From a virus, in IMG/VR virus record IMGVR_UViG_3300042197_003773, positions 1 to 24,618 of that record: 24,618 nt of DNA; one strand, 5' to 3'. The notes under the pieces were generated by a model that saw only the letters and a program-made list of their open reading frames with translations, searched no databases and was not told the DNA's origin. Position 1 is the stretch's first letter; each line of letters opens with the position of its first letter. Below are positions 17,779 through 24,512 of this stretch, one piece after another. A program made the translations under genes and the position numbers.

Positions 17779-19728
17779 ATGCCCTCAACTGAATCGCTCG
17801 CGCACAAGGAAGCTTTAGATAATGTTGATTTCGACTTCATCCGGGGGCCGAAGGCGGCGGCGTTACTGGCCCGTAGGGTTTCCGAGCTCGGGGAGGTGAC
17901 CGGCCCGCTTGGCGTGGATACGGAGACCACCGGCCTTGATCCGCTGGCAAATCGCGTGCGTCTCATCCAAGTCGCGAGTTGCGACTACGCATTGGTTGTG
18001 GACGTGGAGGCGTGGCGCGAGGGCGGCAAGCGTCAGCTTCCCTGGGATGCACCTGGACTGCAGCAGCTCAAGGTGCTGCTCGAGGGGCCGAAGCACAAAG
18101 TGCTGCAGAACGCGGCGTTTGACTTGAACTTCCTCGCTGGGGAGGGCGTCGAGCTCGGGGGGTCGATCTTCGATACGATGGTGGCCGCCAAGGTGGTCAA
18201 CAACGGCACAGGAGCCAAGAACGATCTCGGAAGCTTGGTGAACCGAGTGCTGAAGGTGCCGCTCGACAAGGAGTTGCAGAAGGCGGACTGGAGTGGCGAG
18301 ATCTCGGACGAGATGGTGCGCTACGCAGCACGAGACGCTGTGTGCCTTCCACGGATGGTGCCAGCGCTTGTAGAGGCACTGAAAGACTCCGAGGTGTCGC
18401 CCTCGGTGACGTTGTGGGACGTCTTTCGGCTGGAGATGATGGCGCTGCGTCCGATTGCGCGGATGCAGTGGAACGGGTTCGGGTTCGATGCGGTGGCTGC
18501 CGCAGCTCTGCAAGTCTCATTGCAAGACAATGCTGAGACGCTTAAGACTGTGTTCCTCGAGGCCTTGGATGAGGCCATCAAGCGGGAGAACCCGGATGAG
18601 CCTGGGGTGTGGCTACCGCGCGATGACGATGGGACGCTGAATACCCGGGAGAAGGACTCGGGGTCGATTCGCTTGGGGACGAAGCGCTACAAGGGCTTTA
18701 ATCCGCGCTCGCCGAAGCAGATGGCAGAGCGCTTTGAGCAAGCGGGGATATTGCTGCCGCCGGATGAGAAGGGGGCACCGAGCCTGGATCAGAACCTGCT
18801 GGCGTTTCTGAAGGGGGAGCACGAGCTCGTGGAGATGTACATGCAGTGGAAGGCGGCTGTGACTCGTGTGTCTCATATTGAGAAGCTGCTGGAATCGATC
18901 GGGCCAGATGGCAGGATTCATGCCGGGTATAGGCAGATGGGTACGGAGACAGGAAGGCTCAGCTGTTCTTCGCCGAACCTGCAGCAGGTACCCAGGGAAG
19001 CTGAGTTCCGCCGTCTTTTCCGAGCTCGGGAGGGCTACTGCTTGGTGGTGGCCGACTTCTCACAGGTGGAGCTGCGTGTAGCAGCGGAGCTTTCTGGGGA
19101 GGAGCGCATGCTTGCCGCGTACCGTGCTGGTAGGGATCTGCATACGGAAACTGCAGCTTTGGTAACAGGTAAAAGTGCTGATAGTATTACGAAGAAAGAA
19201 CGGACATCAGCTAAGCTTTGTAATTTTGGACTTTTGTATGGGGCTGGAGCTGCTACGTTGAGGAAGCAAGCTGTTGCACAATATGGTGTGGATATGGTGT
19301 TAGAAGAGGCGCAGGAGCTAGTTACTGGGTTTAGGGAAGCCTACCCGCAGCTATATAAGTGGCAAACTGAAGAAGGTAATAAGACAACACGAGCTGTATT
19401 TACTAGGTATGGACGGAGGCGCATACTAACAGGGTTTAACGATAAATACACAACTCGTATCAACACGCAGGTACAAGGTACTGCGGGAGATATTGCTAAG
19501 ATAGCTCTTGCCATGATATGGAAGCAAATCAACGCAGCCCGGGCAGGCGAAGCGCTGCTTATCGCAATGGTGCACGACGAGATCGTCCTCGAGGTCGAAG
19601 AGGAGGTGGTAGACAAATGGGCGAAACGCTTAGCAGCTGCCATGGAAGCTGCTGGTTCGGTGGTTTGTCAGCAGGTACCTATCGTGGCAGAAGCGTCTTT
19701 TGGTACTACCTGGGCTGACGCAAAATAG
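17779..19728 (+). CDS. Family A DNA polymerase (PolA-like) with 3'-5' exonuclease
   Basis: 649 aa. Exonuclease motifs: Exo I DTETTGLDP (D47, E49), Exo II LQNAAFDLNFL (D115), Exo III YAARDAVCL (Y182, D186). Polymerase motifs: A VVADFSQVELRVAAELSGE (D426), B RTSAKLCNFGLLYG (K479, F483, Y487), C MVHDEIVLEV (H599, D600, E601). All catalytic residues are present and there is no 5'-nuclease domain, as in T7-like phage enzymes. The residue equivalent to E. coli 762 is Phe (F483). It replicates the element together with the primase. About 370 bp (19140-19510), covering motif B, are much AT-richer than both flanks, suggesting recombination within the gene. Confidence 0.95.
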   Translation: MPSTESLAHKEALDNVDFDFIRGPKAAALLARRVSELGEVTGPLGVDTETTGLDPLANRVRLIQVASCDYALVVDVEAWREGGKRQLPWDAPGLQQLKVLLEGPKHKVLQNAAFDLNFLAGEGVELGGSIFDTMVAAKVVNNGTGAKNDLGSLVNRVLKVPLDKELQKADWSGEISDEMVRYAARDAVCLPRMVPALVEALKDSEVSPSVTLWDVFRLEMMALRPIARMQWNGFGFDAVAAAALQVSLQDNAETLKTVFLEALDEAIKRENPDEPGVWLPRDDDGTLNTREKDSGSIRLGTKRYKGFNPRSPKQMAERFEQAGILLPPDEKGAPSLDQNLLAFLKGEHELVEMYMQWKAAVTRVSHIEKLLESIGPDGRIHAGYRQMGTETGRLSCSSPNLQQVPREAEFRRLFRAREGYCLVVADFSQVELRVAAELSGEERMLAAYRAGRDLHTETAALVTGKSADSITKKERTSAKLCNFGLLYGAGAATLRKQAVAQYGVDMVLEEAQELVTGFREAYPQLYKWQTEEGNKTTRAVFTRYGRRRILTGFNDKYTTRINTQVQGTAGDIAKIALAMIWKQINAARAGEALLIAMVHDEIVLEVEEEVVDKWAKRLAAAMEAAGSVVCQQVPIVAEASFGTTWADAK

Positions 19729-19769
19729 CGCTTTAGGTGTTAGGCTGTGCTTGTAGCGTTTTTTGACCG

Positions 19770-20159
19770 ATGCTGACTGGACAGGAGCTGCTTTCGTTTG
19801 TGAAAGCCAATGCCGACATGGATCAAGCCGAGCTTGCCCGTGAAGCTGGCTATGTGAAGACTACAGATAAAGGTACTGAGCGCTTGTTGATCAACAAGCT
19901 GCACGAAGCGCTGCTTGATGCTAAGGGTGTGAAGCTTAAGACCAGTAAGAAGCCGGGTAAGACTGCTCAGTTTATGACCACCGTGCATCGCACTGGGGTT
20001 ATTCTGGTTGGCAAGACTTATTCTGAGAAGTTCGGTGTAGAGCCTGGCGATGAACTCAAAATTGTTATTGAGGATGATGCGATTCGCTTAGTGCCTCAAA
20101 CAGCTGGATCTAAGCCGGCGGTAACTAAAGTTGGTTCTAACACTGCATCTGCTATCTGA
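19770..20159 (+). CDS. cyAbrB-family transcriptional regulator
   Basis: 129 aa. The N-terminal part LTGQELLSFVKANADMDQAE, LAREAGYVKTTDKGTERLLI, NKLHEALLDAKGVKL and the C-terminal swapped-hairpin AbrB domain FMTTVHRTGVILVGKTYSEK, FGVEPGDELKIVIEDDAIRL match the cyanobacterial cyAbrB family (relatives of CalA/Sll0359 and Sll0822). That family controls carbon/nitrogen metabolism and other genes in the host. Unlike Bacillus AbrB, its DNA-binding domain is at the C-terminus, as here. No cysteine is present. A copy on a phage element could imitate or compete with the host regulator, or keep phage genes silent. Base composition is host-like, less G-skewed than neighbours, consistent with later acquisition. 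It is followed directly by a 75-aa gene. Confidence 0.9.
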   Translation: MLTGQELLSFVKANADMDQAELAREAGYVKTTDKGTERLLINKLHEALLDAKGVKLKTSKKPGKTAQFMTTVHRTGVILVGKTYSEKFGVEPGDELKIVIEDDAIRLVPQTAGSKPAVTKVGSNTASAI

Positions 20160-20386
20160 TGAACGATTGCGAGCTGCGGTCTCGGTTGTTGGCTCGCTTA
20201 AACCGGATTGCAGAGCGTTTACCTAATGGGCTCCTTCATCGTTTGGTGGAGGATGCCCAGTTTTTTTATGATTGGAACTTAAAGAAAAGAGGTGCTAGGA
20301 AGAGCAGCCGGGTAGCACAAGCTAAAGCTACTGTGGCTAAAGCTGAAGAAAACTACTGGCGTAGCGTGCGCAAGCGTGTTGGGTAG
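20159..20386 (+). CDS. Small basic hypothetical protein, 75 aa
   Basis: Starts within the TGA of cyAbrB (TGATG), so the two are translationally coupled. MNDCELRSRLLARLNRIAER leads to LPNGLLHRLVEDAQFFYDWN and a very basic tail (KKRGARKSSRVAQAKATVAK ... RSVRKRVG). The N-terminal 'LRSRLLxRLxRxxxxxxxxLLHRLVEDAxFF' helix pair is seen in short phage proteins. The basic tail suggests DNA or RNA binding, possibly as partner of cyAbrB. Function unknown. Confidence 0.78.
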   Translation: MNDCELRSRLLARLNRIAERLPNGLLHRLVEDAQFFYDWNLKKRGARKSSRVAQAKATVAKAEENYWRSVRKRVG

Positions 20387-20410
20387 ACTTTCACTATTCG
20401 CTCTTGGTTC

Positions 20411-21565
20411 ATGGCATCGCGCAGTCGGAGCTACGCCAATACGTGGGAAGGTGTGGTGCAGGCGGCTAAAGACGCTGGTGCAAAGTGGGTGCAGCTGGTA
20501 GCTGCGCAGTGGGCTTTGGAGTCCGGTTACGGAAAGCACACCAGCGGGCGGCACAACTACTTCGGGCTGAAGGCTGCGGGATCTCAGGGTGCGACGCATG
20601 AGACTCGCGAGTTTGTGGATGGCAAGTGGATCACGATCTCGGCGGAGTTTTTGGACTTTTCCGACCTCGGGGCATGTGTGAAGTATCTCGTGACCCGGTG
20701 GTACAAGGACTGGGACAAGTACGAGGGTGTGGATCGGGCGCCGACGCTTGAGGTGGCAGCGAAAGAGCTGGTCAAGCAGGGCTACGCCACGGATCCTGAT
20801 TATGCGAGCAAGCTGCTGCGGCTGGTAGAGGAGAACGGAGCGAAGACGGAAAACCCGGCTACGCCTGTGGTGAAGGCGAGTCCGAAGCCGATCTTGTATC
20901 GGGTGGAAGCGGTTCAGGCGACGTGGCTCAAGAAGGAGCCGGTTCAGGCCGCCGAGCTCGGGGAGAAGGAGAAGGTGTACTGCCCCAGGGGTAAGGACTA
21001 TGCAGTGGTTGCATATTCCGAGTGTGTGGCGGATGCGCATGCGCGGGTGGAGTTGGCAGCCGATTCTGGAACGTGGTTCCTGTTTGAGCCGCACTGGCGG
21101 AAGGTGGTGGCCGACGCGCCTGGGATGGCCAGCGATGTCGACTGGAGCGATTTTGGGTGCATGGTGACGCCGAACCTCAGCGTGGGTGAGATTCTGCAGT
21201 GGGATAAGCGGCGGATTCCGGGGTCGGCGTCCTCGGTGCGTATGCGCTTACTGCGAACGGCAGCGGAGTTTCAACGGGTGAGGGAGGCGTGGGGTCGGCC
21301 GCTGGGGGTGACGAGCTTTTACAGGCCGGAGCCCATCAATGCACAGGTTGGTGGTGTGCCGGGCTCGAGGCATGTTGCAGGGGAGGCTTTTGACGTCTAT
21401 CCGGTGGATCGGAGCCTGGAGAGTTTCTACCAGTGGATCCGCAATCGGTGGACGGGCGGGTTAGGTGACGGACGGGGCCGCGGTTTTGTCCACTTAGATA
21501 CGCGGGATGGAGGTGGTTTCGTACCGGGCGCAGGGGCACGGCCTGCGGCGGAGTGGTTGTACTAA
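20411..21565 (+). CDS. Modular endolysin: glucosaminidase plus M15 peptidase
   Basis: 384 aa. The N-terminal FlgJ/GH73-like N-acetylglucosaminidase has VAAQWALESGYGKHTSGRHN (likely catalytic E37), YFGLK and FLDFSDLGACVKYLVTRWYK. The central region (about 165-260: ILYRVEAVQATWLKKEPVQA ... SGTWFLFEPHW) looks like an SH3-type wall-binding part. The C-terminal M15_3/VanY-like zinc peptidase has VTSFYRPEPINAQVGGVPGS, RHVAGEAFDVYP and FVHLDTR (zinc ligands H321, D328, H361). It would cut both glycan and peptide bonds of peptidoglycan at lysis. No signal peptide, so release needs a holin; candidates lie in the opposing cluster at 21702-23141. It starts without a Shine-Dalgarno sequence. Confidence 0.9.
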   Translation: MASRSRSYANTWEGVVQAAKDAGAKWVQLVAAQWALESGYGKHTSGRHNYFGLKAAGSQGATHETREFVDGKWITISAEFLDFSDLGACVKYLVTRWYKDWDKYEGVDRAPTLEVAAKELVKQGYATDPDYASKLLRLVEENGAKTENPATPVVKASPKPILYRVEAVQATWLKKEPVQAAELGEKEKVYCPRGKDYAVVAYSECVADAHARVELAADSGTWFLFEPHWRKVVADAPGMASDVDWSDFGCMVTPNLSVGEILQWDKRRIPGSASSVRMRLLRTAAEFQRVREAWGRPLGVTSFYRPEPINAQVGGVPGSRHVAGEAFDVYPVDRSLESFYQWIRNRWTGGLGDGRGRGFVHLDTRDGGGFVPGAGARPAAEWLY

Positions 21566-21705
21566 TGGATGACCGCACTCGGGAGAACTGGGCAAAGGTC
21601 AAGGCTGCGCTCGAGCAGGCGGGCAAGACCGACTGTGATTTCTACCGGCGTGCGGTTGCGGTGGTGACGACGGGACGGGACCCGGGCCCTGCGTTTGGGG
21701 CTTAA
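21565..21705 (+). CDS. Small conserved hypothetical protein, 46 aa
   Basis: MDDRTRENWAKVKAALEQAG continues KTDCDFYRRAVAVVTTG and ends DPGPAFGA. The TAATG overlap with the endolysin stop supports it. The pattern 'RTxxNWxKVKxALExAGKTDxxFYxRAxAxxxGxxDP' is a recurrent tiny phage protein; function unknown. It ends by sharing TTAA with the convergent gene at 21702. Confidence 0.78.
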   Translation: MDDRTRENWAKVKAALEQAGKTDCDFYRRAVAVVTTGRDPGPAFGA

Positions 21706-21878
21706 GGCTTAGGTGTGTAGCCCATCTGCTCGGCGTACATGCGGCTCATATACTCGTCTTCGCAGTAGCGGCAGATGCTGTTGAAGCAGGTGCGGTAGTA
21801 GGTGGCGCCGTCCTCGGAACAGAGCTGGTCGATGGTGTAGCCATCACCGAGGTCGATTGTGCTGACTAGGGTGCTCAT
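21702..21878 (-). CDS. Small Cys-rich protein, 58 aa
   Basis: MSTLVSTIDLGDGYTIDQLC is followed by SEDGATYYRTCFNSICRYCE and DEYMSRMYAEQMGYTPKP. Four cysteines (C20, C31, C36, C39, spacing C-x10-C-x4-C-x2-C) could form one zinc site. The start overlaps the stop of the membrane/coiled-coil gene by 4 bp (ATGA). It converges with the plus-strand lysis genes with a 4-bp shared end; no terminator separates the two directions, so antisense overlap is expected. Confidence 0.75.
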   Translation of the reverse strand: MSTLVSTIDLGDGYTIDQLCSEDGATYYRTCFNSICRYCEDEYMSRMYAEQMGYTPKP

Positions 21879-22165
21879 CGCATTTCCAGCTTGATTATGC
21901 GCCTGTCGTGTTCTTGGACTTTTTCTTCTAGGTTGGCGAAACGGCCTTCAAAGCGTTCTTGGTTGTTTAAGATGCGGGTTATTTGACCTTCGAGTTGCTG
22001 TAATCTATTGGGGAGTTGTATTACTAACCAGCTCATGCCGCCGGCGGTGCTGATAATGGCGGCAGCTAGTACGGCGGCGGCAGTCGCTTCCATGACTTGG
22101 ATACGGCTTATGCGCTGAGTCTGTGGCCGCGAGTCCTCGGGCGGTGTGGGTGGTGGGGTAGCCAC
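21875..22165 (-). CDS. Membrane-anchored coiled-coil protein, holin/XhlA-like
   Basis: 96 aa; a shorter start at M25 (MEATAAAVLAAAIISTAGGM) is also possible. One transmembrane helix (about residues 27-50) is followed by a long coiled coil (LPNRLQQLEGQITRILNNQE, RFANLEEKVQEHDRRIIKLE). One TM plus amphipathic coiled coil resembles XhlA/haemolysin-type or spanin-like lysis accessory proteins. It lies close to the endolysin but on the opposite strand. A holin or lysis-accessory role is inference. Confidence 0.75.
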   Translation of the reverse strand: MATPPPTPPEDSRPQTQRISRIQVMEATAAAVLAAAIISTAGGMSWLVIQLPNRLQQLEGQITRILNNQERFEGRFANLEEKVQEHDRRIIKLEMR

Positions 22166-22222
22166 GAGGACGGCTGATGGTCTCTCTGATACCTCAGCGT
22201 AGCGTTGAGCGGTAGCAGAGGT

Positions 22223-22363
22223 TTATGGTTTGCCTTGGCCCACGCGCTTTTTCTTGCCACGGCGGCGAGGGCGAGAGTTTTGGCCGTAACCCTGTCTTGT
22301 GGTTTTGGGGCGTCCTGATATGTGCTCTATATGGGCAGTGCCTGTTTTAGCTTTTGTTGCCAT
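22223..22363 (-). CDS. Very basic small protein, 46 aa
   Basis: MATKAKTGTAHIEHISGRPK is followed by TTRQGYGQNSRPRRRGKKKR and VGQGKP. Nearly a third of residues are Lys or Arg, with Gly, as in nucleic-acid-compacting or ribosome-like tails. Similar short 'RPRRRGKK...VGQG' proteins occur in cyanophages. The start overlaps the stop of the upstream 30-aa gene (TGATG). A DNA or RNA binding role is inference. Confidence 0.7.
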   Translation of the reverse strand: MATKAKTGTAHIEHISGRPKTTRQGYGQNSRPRRRGKKKRVGQGKP

Positions 22364-22455
22364 CAGTGATCGTTATCGCGTGGGTTGATTGCCACTAGAC
22401 AGTAAGCCAAGCCGATCCCAGCGAGCCATGCAGAAATCAGAAAAGCCAGCACCAT
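22363..22455 (-). CDS. Tiny membrane protein, 30 aa
   Basis: MVLAFLISAWLAGIGLAYCL then VAINPRDNDH: one hydrophobic helix covering nearly the whole protein and a short polar end. The TGATG link to the basic 46-aa gene and the 5-bp gap after the HNH stop support translation. It could be a holin-type or regulatory micropeptide; there is no direct evidence. Confidence 0.6.
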   Translation of the reverse strand: MVLAFLISAWLAGIGLAYCLVAINPRDNDH

Positions 22456-22460
22456 AGTAA

Positions 22461-22967
22461 CTAGCCTTGCGCGAACTCTCCGTGTAGCTTTGCGCGTAGT
22501 GCCAATGCTGCTGCAGCAGCTTCTTCTTTTGTGTCAAAGTAGCCGGCGTGATGCTGTCTACGGTCTAACTGGACAACGGCTCTCCATTTGCTGATGTTTT
22601 TATACCAGTAAACGCCCTTGACGCCCGATGCGCTGTTTGAGTTAGCTCCCCGGTTCATGCCGTTTTGGGAGTATGTGGCCGCACGCAAATTCTCGATGCG
22701 ATTATCCGCCTTATTCCCGTTAATGTGGTCTAAGACAGGGGCGAGATTTTTACCGTGCATTGCCCATACAATGCGATGTACATAGTATAGTTTTCCGTCA
22801 ATACCAACCTGTAAATACCCTTTAGCAGAAAGAGTGCCGACTGGGCGTCCCATTTTGCGGCGAGGCTTGTAAACCTTCCAGAAAAGATTTCCGCTTTTGT
22901 AAGTAAAAAGCTCGTTGGCTTTTTCGCAGCTCAGGTCGGAGCGGCGGTGATAAGCTCTTTTTGTCAT
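22461..22967 (-). CDS. HNH endonuclease with C-terminal AP2-like domain
   Basis: 168 aa from the ATG at 22967 (MTKRAYHRRSD); a longer start at 23009 is less likely. KSGNLFWKVYK leads to MGRPVGTLSAKGYLQVGIDG, YYVHRIVWAMHG, PVLDHINGNKADNRIENLRA and ATYSQNGMNRG, the HNH_3 core (H-N-N). SGVKGVYWYKNISKWRAVVQ and HHAGYFDTKEEAAAAALALR then form an AP2/ERF-like DNA-binding domain. This is a third architecture, different from the two HNH genes on the left. It is free-standing between two tiny membrane-protein genes and AT-richer than the left-hand operons. Confidence 0.9.
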   Translation of the reverse strand: MTKRAYHRRSDLSCEKANELFTYKSGNLFWKVYKPRRKMGRPVGTLSAKGYLQVGIDGKLYYVHRIVWAMHGKNLAPVLDHINGNKADNRIENLRAATYSQNGMNRGANSNSASGVKGVYWYKNISKWRAVVQLDRRQHHAGYFDTKEEAAAAALALRAKLHGEFAQG

Positions 22968-23033
22968 CGTGGAAAAGCACGGTGGCCGGGGGCAAGGTGT
23001 TGCAAGCACCGTTGCCCCGCAACTATGGCAAGA

Positions 23034-23141
23034 TCACCAAAACCGATCCTGCCAGTCGTAGGTATGACACCATTGCCACACCATCAAACCAAGGATGGAG
23101 ATGGCCAGCAGTGATGCGCCGACGGTAATGATTAAACCCAT
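23034..23141 (-). CDS. Tiny membrane protein, 35 aa
   Basis: MGLIITVGASLLAISILGLM then VWQWCHTYDWQDRFW: a hydrophobic helix with a Trp-rich cytoplasmic or interfacial end. The ATG overlaps the 3' end of the upstream DUF7936-like gene by 10 bp in another frame. With the 30-aa protein and the coiled-coil protein it makes three small membrane proteins near the endolysin. Confidence 0.62.
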   Translation of the reverse strand: MGLIITVGASLLAISILGLMVWQWCHTYDWQDRFW

Positions 23142-23449
23142 GGCACACCAGCAGCTTTTGTAGGCGCCTGTTGTTCATCAATTTGGGCTTGCAGGGCGTT
23201 CTCGATCTCGGTGATCTTTTCGGGACCGCCCAGCTTGTCCTGCACCCATCCGAGCACGACGTCTTTTGTGAGATCGGCGTAGGGGATCATGGTGGCAGGA
23301 TCTGGCTGCTCCAAACCGACGCTGCCATAGGCAGAGCTGCTGTAGATACCGTTGTTAGCTGCAATCGTATAATGAACCGTAAAAATTGCACCATCAGAGG
23401 TGTGGCGCTCCATGTTTGCCACATTCCATTCAAATACGGTGTCAGCCAT
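23132..23449 (-). CDS. DUF7936-like phage protein, 105 aa
   Basis: MADTVFEWNVANMERHTSDG, then AIFTVHYTIAANNGIYSSSA, IPYADLTKDVVLGWVQDKLG, EKITEIENALQAQIDEQQAP and a VPWV end. 'F-x-W-x-V-x-x-M-x-x-x-x-x-x-x-x-x-V-F/I-x-V-H-x-T ... PYADLT ... VLGW ... QID' is characteristic of the DUF7936 family in marine and freshwater phages, often near tail or assembly genes. The exact function is unknown. A short GAAGC-GAAA-GCTTC hairpin (23458-23471) separates it from the integrase. Confidence 0.85.
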   Translation of the reverse strand: MADTVFEWNVANMERHTSDGAIFTVHYTIAANNGIYSSSAYGSVGLEQPDPATMIPYADLTKDVVLGWVQDKLGGPEKITEIENALQAQIDEQQAPTKAAGVPWV

Positions 23450-23471
23450 GCGTAAGGGAAGCTTTCGCTTC

Positions 23472-24341
23472 TCATAGTACAGGCATTTCGTATTCCTGGG
23501 TAGTGTTGCAGTAATGCTTGAAGATCACCTCGCTTGTGTTTCCCGCCCATGCAGCGACTTGAGGTACGGGAATCCCTGCTTCGATCCAACGGCTGATGGC
23601 GGTGTGGCGACAGTCGTAAGGACGGTATAAGTGTGAGATTAGTTCTACTTGTTTGAGAGGGCTTAGCTTTTTACGAAAGTAGCTCTGGAAGGCAAGGCGA
23701 TCCCAAGGAAATAAATACTCATCTGTTTGAGGTAAACTAGATAGTATGTCGAGACAGCGTTGGTTAAGTGGTACCCAGCGTTTTTTGTTAGTTTTTGTAC
23801 TATTTTTTATTCCATGAGTAAGTGTGTAATTTTGATGGACTAACACACGATTATCTTTAATGTCGTTCCACGTTAGCGCACGGACTTCACCTGTGCGCAT
23901 AGCTGTTTGGAGCATAAACTCTGTGTATAAAGCCCAGTTAACGTGCTTGTACGTTTGCTTAGCTTCTAATGCGGCTAGGACAAGTCCTACTTCATTACGC
24001 GGTATTACTATTATATCTTCATCTTTTTGGGGTGCTTTGGGCATTTTGAAGCTAGCTAACGGGTTACGCGGTATAAGTGCTACGTCTTCCTGCGCAGCCC
24101 AGCGATACATTGTTTTAAGATACATAGCAACACGTCTGGATGTGAGTACTGGCTGTTGACCTAGTACCCAGATCATGATCTCACGAGCTCGGGAAATATC
24201 TTGCTGAGGGCAGCGAGCTAGCCATTTAGTAACTTGCTTGTAGTCTGATGTAAGACTTGTCGGGCAAAGCGATATGGCGCGTTCTGTTTGGAAAGCGATC
24301 CACAGATCGGATAGGAGCATGCTGATAGGTTGAGCCAGCAC
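23472..24341 (-). CDS. int: Tyrosine-type integrase
   Basis: 289 aa. The N-terminal core-binding region (SDLWIAFQTERAISLCPTSL ... RVAMYLKTMYRWA) is followed by the catalytic domain: box I LQTAMRTGEVRALTW (R149), a Lys-rich beta hairpin (STKTNKKRWVPL), box II YRPYDCRHTAISRWIEAG (R245; Tyr242 where His is usual) and VPQVAAWAGNTSEVIFKHYC (N268 at the usual His position, nucleophile Y277). It has the normal catalytic Arg/Arg/Tyr and a full-length fold. It integrates and excises the element at an att site, which is not identified here. AT-rich relative to the replication genes. An alternative start at M8 is possible. Confidence 0.93.
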   Translation of the reverse strand: MLAQPISMLLSDLWIAFQTERAISLCPTSLTSDYKQVTKWLARCPQQDISRAREIMIWVLGQQPVLTSRRVAMYLKTMYRWAAQEDVALIPRNPLASFKMPKAPQKDEDIIVIPRNEVGLVLAALEAKQTYKHVNWALYTEFMLQTAMRTGEVRALTWNDIKDNRVLVHQNYTLTHGIKNSTKTNKKRWVPLNQRCLDILSSLPQTDEYLFPWDRLAFQSYFRKKLSPLKQVELISHLYRPYDCRHTAISRWIEAGIPVPQVAAWAGNTSEVIFKHYCNTTQEYEMPVL

Positions 24342-24382
24342 CTATTGTTGCAGTAAATAAGTTAGTACAGTAGTAGGGTAAT

Positions 24383-24478
24383 CCGTACGCTCTATGTACG
24401 GTACATACAGCTTGGTAGTGTCAAAGACTTGTAAGCCCGGCTGATGAGTTGGAACTATCCGGGATTTCCAGATAGTTC
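24383..24478. repeat. Inverted repeats upstream of the integrase gene
   Basis: CCGTAC/GTACGG with a 7-base spacer (24383-24401) and GAACTATC/GATAGTTC with an 11-base spacer (24452-24478). A minus-strand TTGACA lies between them (24419-24424), but without a convincing -10 box. These could be arm-type integrase sites, an excisionase or repressor operator, or part of attP. The 24342-24512 gap has no gene. Confidence 0.5.
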
Positions 24479-24512
24479 AGCCAAGTACAGCAGTGAAGGG
24501 GACTTCCGCCGA

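Noticed and set aside
19729-19769. Terminator between DNA polymerase and cyAbrB (TTTTTT at about 19760)
   Set aside because: Only a 4-bp CGCT/AGCG stem with a long loop precedes the T-run; too weak to call.
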